This document shows, piece by piece, positions 59,356 through 64,000 of a stretch of DNA of 64,000 nt. Source of the stretch: Alligator mississippiensis (Eukaryota; Chordata; Crocodylia; Alligatoridae); contig NC_081825.1 of assembly GCF_030867095.1 (NCBI RefSeq), positions 262,952,954 through 263,016,953 of the forward strand, written 5' to 3'. Position 1 is the first letter of the stretch. Each line of letters begins with the position of its first letter. The translations under genes and the position numbers were made by a program. Below the pieces are notes generated by a model. That model was not told where the DNA came from. It saw nothing but the letters and a program-made list of their open reading frames with translations, and made no database searches.

Positions 59356-60507
59356 TTCATAGATTTCATAGACATTAGGGCTGGAAGGGACCTCGGAAGA
59401 TCGAGTCCAGCCCCCTGCCCAAAGGGCAGGAAGTCAGCTGGGGTCATAGGATCCCAGCAAGATGAGTATCCAGTTTGCTCCTGAAGGTGTTCAATGTAGG
59501 CGCTTGAACCACCTCCGGTGGCAGGCTGTTCCAGACCTTGGGGGCTCGGACAGTAAAGAAATTCTTCCTTATGTCCAGCCTGAAACGGTCTTGTAGTAGT
59601 TTATGACCATTCGACCTAGTCATCATCCCTTGGGGCGCTCTGGTGAACAAACGTTCCCCCAGATAAACTTATAGGTGGCCATCAGATCACCCCTGAGCCT
59701 GCGCTTTTCCAGGCTAAAGAGCCCCAGGGCTCTCAGCCTGTCATCGTAGGGTCTGCTTCCCTGACCTCTGATCATGCGCGTGGCTCTTCTCTGGACTCTC
59801 TCAAGCTTCTCCACATCCTTTTTGAATTGTGGAGCCCAAAACTGGACGCAGTACTCCAGCTGCGGCCTCACTAAGGCCGAGTACAAGAGGAGAATGACGT
59901 CCCGGGATTTGCTTGAGAAGCATCTATGGATGCAAGCCAGCGTTTTGGTCACTTTACTAGCTGCAGCATCGCACTGCAGGCTCATGTTCATCTTGTGGTC
60001 AATGATGACCCCCAAGTCTCTTTCTTGCATAGTGCTAGCCAACATAGCACTGCCGAGCCTATAAGGATGCTGCCGGTTTTTCTTCCCAAGGTGGAGAACC
60101 TTGCATTTATCGGCGTTGAACACCATCAGATTCTCGTCCACCCACTTGCTGAGCCTGTCCAGGTCAGCCTGGATCACCTGCCTGTCTTCTGGTGTGGATG
60201 CTTTTCCCCAAAGTTTGGTGTCATCAGCAAACTTGGCCAGTCCACTTCTGACTCCAGTGTCCACATCATTAATGAAGATATTGAACAGTATGGGTCCAAG
60301 GACAGAGCCTTGGGGGACACCACTGGTCACAGGACACCACGATGAGTGACTTCCATTAATTACTACCCTCTGGGTCTGACCCCGGAGCCAGTTTTCCAGC
60401 CAGTGGATCGTGGAGGACCCAAGGCGACAATTGGCCAGTTTCTCTAAGAGGTGATTATGGGAAACCAGGTCAAAGGCTTTTTTGAAGTCAAAAAAAGTCA
60501 TTTCCAA
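59356..60507 (-). mobile_element. CR1 LINE 3' half, different subfamily
   Basis: 5'-truncated CR1 in POMT2 sense orientation. The 294-codon frame (60507-59623) contains [67 protein letters not shown] and LVRPQLEYCVQFWAPQF. After a frameshift the tail RFRLDIRKNFFTVRAPKVW follows (59650-59444). The 3' end is ACATTAGGGCTGGAAGGGAC (inverted tail) at about 59360. Sequence differs clearly from the other two long CR1 copies. Confidence 0.92.
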
Positions 60508-60797
60508 AAAAACATTACCTGTAAACAGACAAAATCAGTTCCACAGCTAATACAGAGATAAGTTATTTGTGCTGATAGGCTTTTTCGTTACCGGAGCCAG
60601 TTTTCCAGCCAGTGGATCGTGGAGGACCCAAGGCGACAATTGGCCAGTTTCTCTAAGAGGTGATTATGGGAAACCAGGTCAAAGGCTTTTTTGAAGTCAA
60701 AAAAGTCATTTCCAAAAAACATTACCTGTAAACAGACAAAATCAGTTCCACAGCTAATACAGAGATAAGTTATTTGTGCTGATAGGCTTTTTCGTTA
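60382..60797. repeat. Tandem duplication of about 209 bp
   Basis: 60382-60590 (209 bp) is repeated directly at 60591-60797 (207 bp). I see only two one-base differences, both in A homopolymers. Each unit spans the 5' edge of the CR1 copy and unique flanking sequence up to TTTTTCGTTA. Confidence 0.93.
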
Positions 60798-61992
60798 CTA
60801 CTGCTTTTGCTGATAATGGTTGCCAAATGTTTAATTAGTCAGCAAGCGCCTCTCTTCTGTAGTCAATGGATTTCTTTACACATTCTAAGACTTGGAGCTC
60901 TCCTTCTTTGCTGCCACCATCACAAATGAAATCACTCTGCAGCTGTCTGCTGGCAGAAAGCTTACACATGATGGATTTGTTCCATTTCAAATACAATTAA
61001 CTGACTCTATGCGTGAGAAGCACTTCCCTGGAGCTGGAACACCGCAGCTTTGCAACCCATATTGATTCACATTAATCAGAGAAAACAAATCATATGGGGG
61101 GGAGGGGGCTAGGAAATACCATTTATGAAACTTATAAGGACAAAACCAGAAAGGGGAAGAAAATAAATTTCTGAGCTTCAGAAACAGGCTGGGATAAGAA
61201 GAGAATTAAACACTTTTTTCCAAAAGTGTGCTTCTGAATAGAGTAAACATAATGAAGTATCTTTCTTTACAAGCTGCCAGATCTTAAGCAGGGTATTAAA
61301 GCTGTGTCAGAGGACAAGACACCAGATTTCACAGGTCCAAGCACTAGATGCAAGATTTTAATCCATAGCACCCAACATCTTTTTTCGTGAAATGATTCTA
61401 CTGGCAATTTACCTGAACCCCAAAAACTGAACTAAATTTGTATAAAATGGAGCAAGCTAGGACTGCCTGCATCTTCAGTGCATCAGGATAGGCTATGGAG
61501 CCTGCAAGTCACAGCATACCCTGCAAATGAGCCACATGATCATGCTGGAGCACTTAGATTTTTAGTCTGTGCAGGTTGCATCATTGTACTGAAAATTATA
61601 AGCAAATTAGATGCTGCAAATTAGGAACATCTAGGCCTTATGTTTTCTTTAGAAGGTCATGTTGTAGGATTCTGGACCATCCTATGGACATGTTTGATAT
61701 ATATTTGCAGCCTAGAGTGAAATAAAATGTACCCAGCTCAAAAGGTCAGTTTCCTCTGGTAAACAATGGCAGTGCTTCCAATATGCTCCCGTAGCATTAC
61801 ATCCCACCAATATATAGCTTTTTAAACCCACAAAATTACAATCTATGCATTATAACTTTCATTTCTAGTTACCATCTGGCACTAAAGCACCTAAAATAGC
61901 AGCAAAGTTCTGGTACTAAGCGGTTTTTAAGAATATTAAAAGCAGGGAGGTCGATAAAGAAAAAAAACTAACAAAAAGATCGCAACACTCAC

Positions 61993-62152
61993 CAGTGACA
62001 GGCTGAGGTCCCCCAGCAAATCCCACAGGTCAGAAATCGTGTTCAGTCCAGCCAAGATCACTACAAAGAGGCCAACAAACTTCACCCCCATCGCTCCAGC
62101 AAGGTTCACCCCAGTCAGACTCAGCCAGAACCACCAAGGGAGAGAGAAGGGC
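61993..62152 (-). CDS. POMT2: POMT2 exon, [14 protein letters not shown] segment (most 5' in window)
   Basis: POMT2 is the ER-membrane protein O-mannosyltransferase (GT39). With POMT1 it transfers mannose from dolichol-phosphate-mannose to Ser/Thr of alpha-dystroglycan and other proteins; human loss causes dystroglycanopathy. This 160-bp exon (acceptor TTGTGCAG|, donor CTG|GTGAGT) encodes [35 protein letters not shown] and [13 protein letters not shown], membrane helices of the N-terminal PMT domain. The 16 exons from here to 29359 give about 531 codons, close to what remains of the roughly 750-residue family protein after exons 1-5, which lie right of the window together with the catalytic first luminal loop. 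All 15 junctions keep phase. Confidence 0.96.
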
Positions 62153-64000
62153 CTGCACAACAGACAGAGCAGGTCACTGGTGAGACAATGGCTATGAGCA
62201 CAAAGAACAGCATACTGAAAAAACACAGGACATCATCTGCTTGCTCAGAGCAGGCCTGGGGTCTCTGCACAACCTGTGACTGCAGCCATCTCTTCTACTT
62301 CTCAGGAATCACTCACTGGTTTTGTTTTCATGTGTGCAAAGAGATTATTGCCAATGCCTGGAGACCCCTATGTCTCCTCTTCATTGAATAGGATGACAAT
62401 CTGAGACTATAACCTGACATAACTGTTTGGAGCTAGGCCCAAGCCTCTTATGTATGGGACTGAGAAGAATACAAAGACTCTTTTGCTCCGAGCTGCCATA
62501 GACACTCAAAGAACTAAGGAGTGTAGGATAAGATAAAGTGTGCATAGAAAGATGCCAGAAAGATGTGGGGGCAGAATATCTTCCTATGCATAGCCAGCAA
62601 CAAAGGTACAGTGCTGCACACCCAGCATATGTGGGTAGTGACAACTTCCAGTCGCTGTTATGTGTAATTGTGTTTGTGCATTTTTATTGCCTCCCTTCAG
62701 GTAGTGCCTGGGGTGGTGCGAGAGTGCCCAGTGCTGTTCCACTGCTGGTACCACCCTTGTTATGGCACTGTGTACAGCACAAAGTTAATTAGCACAAAGG
62801 GGGGAAAAAACAAAAATCATAAGAAGACTAAAATCAAATATGAGAGAAGCCATGAAAAAGGTAGATGAAAGCCTTTTAACCCTCTACCACTGAATCTCTG
62901 CCTCTGGATGTCTACACAGTCCTTCAACCACAAGCTACACTAGCAACTAACCAGAAGTTAGTGGCCATTCACATTTATGTAAAATAAAGCAGATTTTCAC
63001 CTCCCTGAATAAAGAGACAAGGGAACACGTCAGTGCTGCACCTTGAGCTGGTCAGATGCAACACTGGGTAGTGGGTAGGAGAGTCTGTAGTCTCTACAGG
63101 TCATAGCTCCTTTGTTATAGATGAGGATGGCCACACACAGCATTACATGGCTTCACAAGCCATGTTTCAGCCATGCCTACCAGTCACACCAAGACTGGCA
63201 CAGTTGATCATGCAGCACATTTGATACAGTGCAAAAGGCCATGAATTAGTATATCTTTCCTTTACTGAACCAACTATATAGTTGGGAGAGGTATTGGTCA
63301 GGTCACCTGAGGAAGGTACCAGATGCCCAAAATTGTGTCCAACAGTTCCCTCAACTACGCAGTTGGTTCAGTAAAATATATAAAAAAAAGCCTTGGCTCT
63401 TGGACATTTCCTGGACCATCGCTGCTACAACACTCCAACCCTACTACAGCTTTCTACACTTTCATATCATCTGATTCTGGTTCTATTGTGTGAAAGTGTC
63501 CTGTGTGGCCCCATCATAGAACAGCTTTCCAGCATCCGCCAAAATGCCCTGTATAAGCAAGATCACACCTTTTGGATTTGCATCCATCAATCTGCCTGGA
63601 AATTTTATCAGATTAATTCAGAAATCTCATAACCATACTTCCAAAAAAATTAAAGGGAACCAATTCCTGTAAATTATACTATCGACATTTCAGCCAGAAG
63701 GATTTTGTAAGTGTCAATGGACCTGTGAAGAAGCAGAGCTCCCTTGATCTGGCATTGATGAAAGTAAAGCAAGATGACATATCAAAACTCTTATTATTAG
63801 AGAGCAAAGCAGGTGCAAAAACCTGCTCTCATCTTTCGCTGACCTGAGCACATGATGACCCCCAACTGGTTTCTCTTCATGTTATATGGGGTTCAATCTT
63901 CTCATTTTTACTTTCAAACCTCCTACATGGCTGCATACCATCAACAGTCCTGTTAATATTTCTCTCATCACAAATTCTAGTCAGTCCTCTCTCCTAAACC
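62153..64000. other. POMT2: POMT2 intron, right edge
   Basis: No POMT2 exon is found here. The preceding exon (encoding the segment before PFSLPWW) must lie further right. A degraded repeat of the 22295 type is at about 63245-63380. Nothing else is recognised. Confidence 0.6.
63245..63380. repeat. Interspersed repeat, related to 22295
   Basis: TTTACTGAACCAACTATATA, TAGTTGGGAGAGG and CACCTGAGGAAGGTACCAG, with an inverted CAACTACGCAGTTGGTTCAG at its far end. Degraded copy. Confidence 0.5.

Noticed and set aside
1..64000. CRISPR array, operon, phage or other prokaryotic system
   Set aside because: The window is spliced vertebrate DNA. No regularly spaced repeats or operon-like ORFs are present.
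1..64000. tRNA or rRNA genes
   Set aside because: I saw no cloverleaf with A/B boxes and no rRNA-like stretch on either strand.

Overview
This window is vertebrate nuclear DNA and carries parts of two conserved genes, both on the minus strand. At the left edge are exons 1 and 2 of neuroglobin (NGB, about 59-2263). On the right are 16 consecutive coding exons of protein O-mannosyltransferase 2 (POMT2, 62152 down to 29359), including its stop codon. The splice phases agree from exon to exon in both genes. If the gene has the 21 exons known in human, these are exons 6-21; exons 1-5 lie beyond the right edge and NGB exons 3-4 beyond the left edge. NGB and POMT2 are also tandem neighbours on human 14q24.3, so this is conserved synteny. 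The dense CR1 LINEs, a Tx1-like LINE, palindromic MITEs and many hAT elements suggest a reptile, most likely a crocodilian. The species call is an inference from repeat style only.

Layout. 1-2263: NGB exon 2, intron 1 (with a small MITE) and exon 1. 2264-11160: intergenic DNA with a CR1 tail, a GC-rich repeat and MITE-like repeats, but no gene I recognise. 11165-21935: a nest of transposable elements. In it an old non-LTR retrotransposon is split by a nearly intact CR1, followed by a degraded Tx1-like LINE that carries two hAT elements and a Tigger/pogo-like element. 22000-29300: a degraded CR1, then about 5 kb of low-repeat sequence with a few coding-looking ORFs that I cannot assign. 29359-64000: POMT2. 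Its introns hold several CR1 copies, a hAT transposon split by a young CR1, a mariner relic, a palindromic MITE, a solo LTR with a 4-bp target duplication and other hAT-type MITEs.

Neuroglobin is a hexacoordinate haem globin of neurons. POMT2 acts with POMT1 in the ER membrane to start O-mannosylation of alpha-dystroglycan and other proteins. They share a neighbourhood but no pathway.

I found no new multi-gene system. The observations most worth checking are these: a CR1 3' tail that places a perfect TACTAAC branch-site motif 29 nt before a POMT2 exon; a GC-AG intron in POMT2; a hAT insertion immediately in front of the reverse-transcriptase catalytic MDD codons of the Tx1-like LINE; a PCNA-binding-like motif in the Tigger relic; and a recent 209-bp tandem duplication across a CR1 5' junction.
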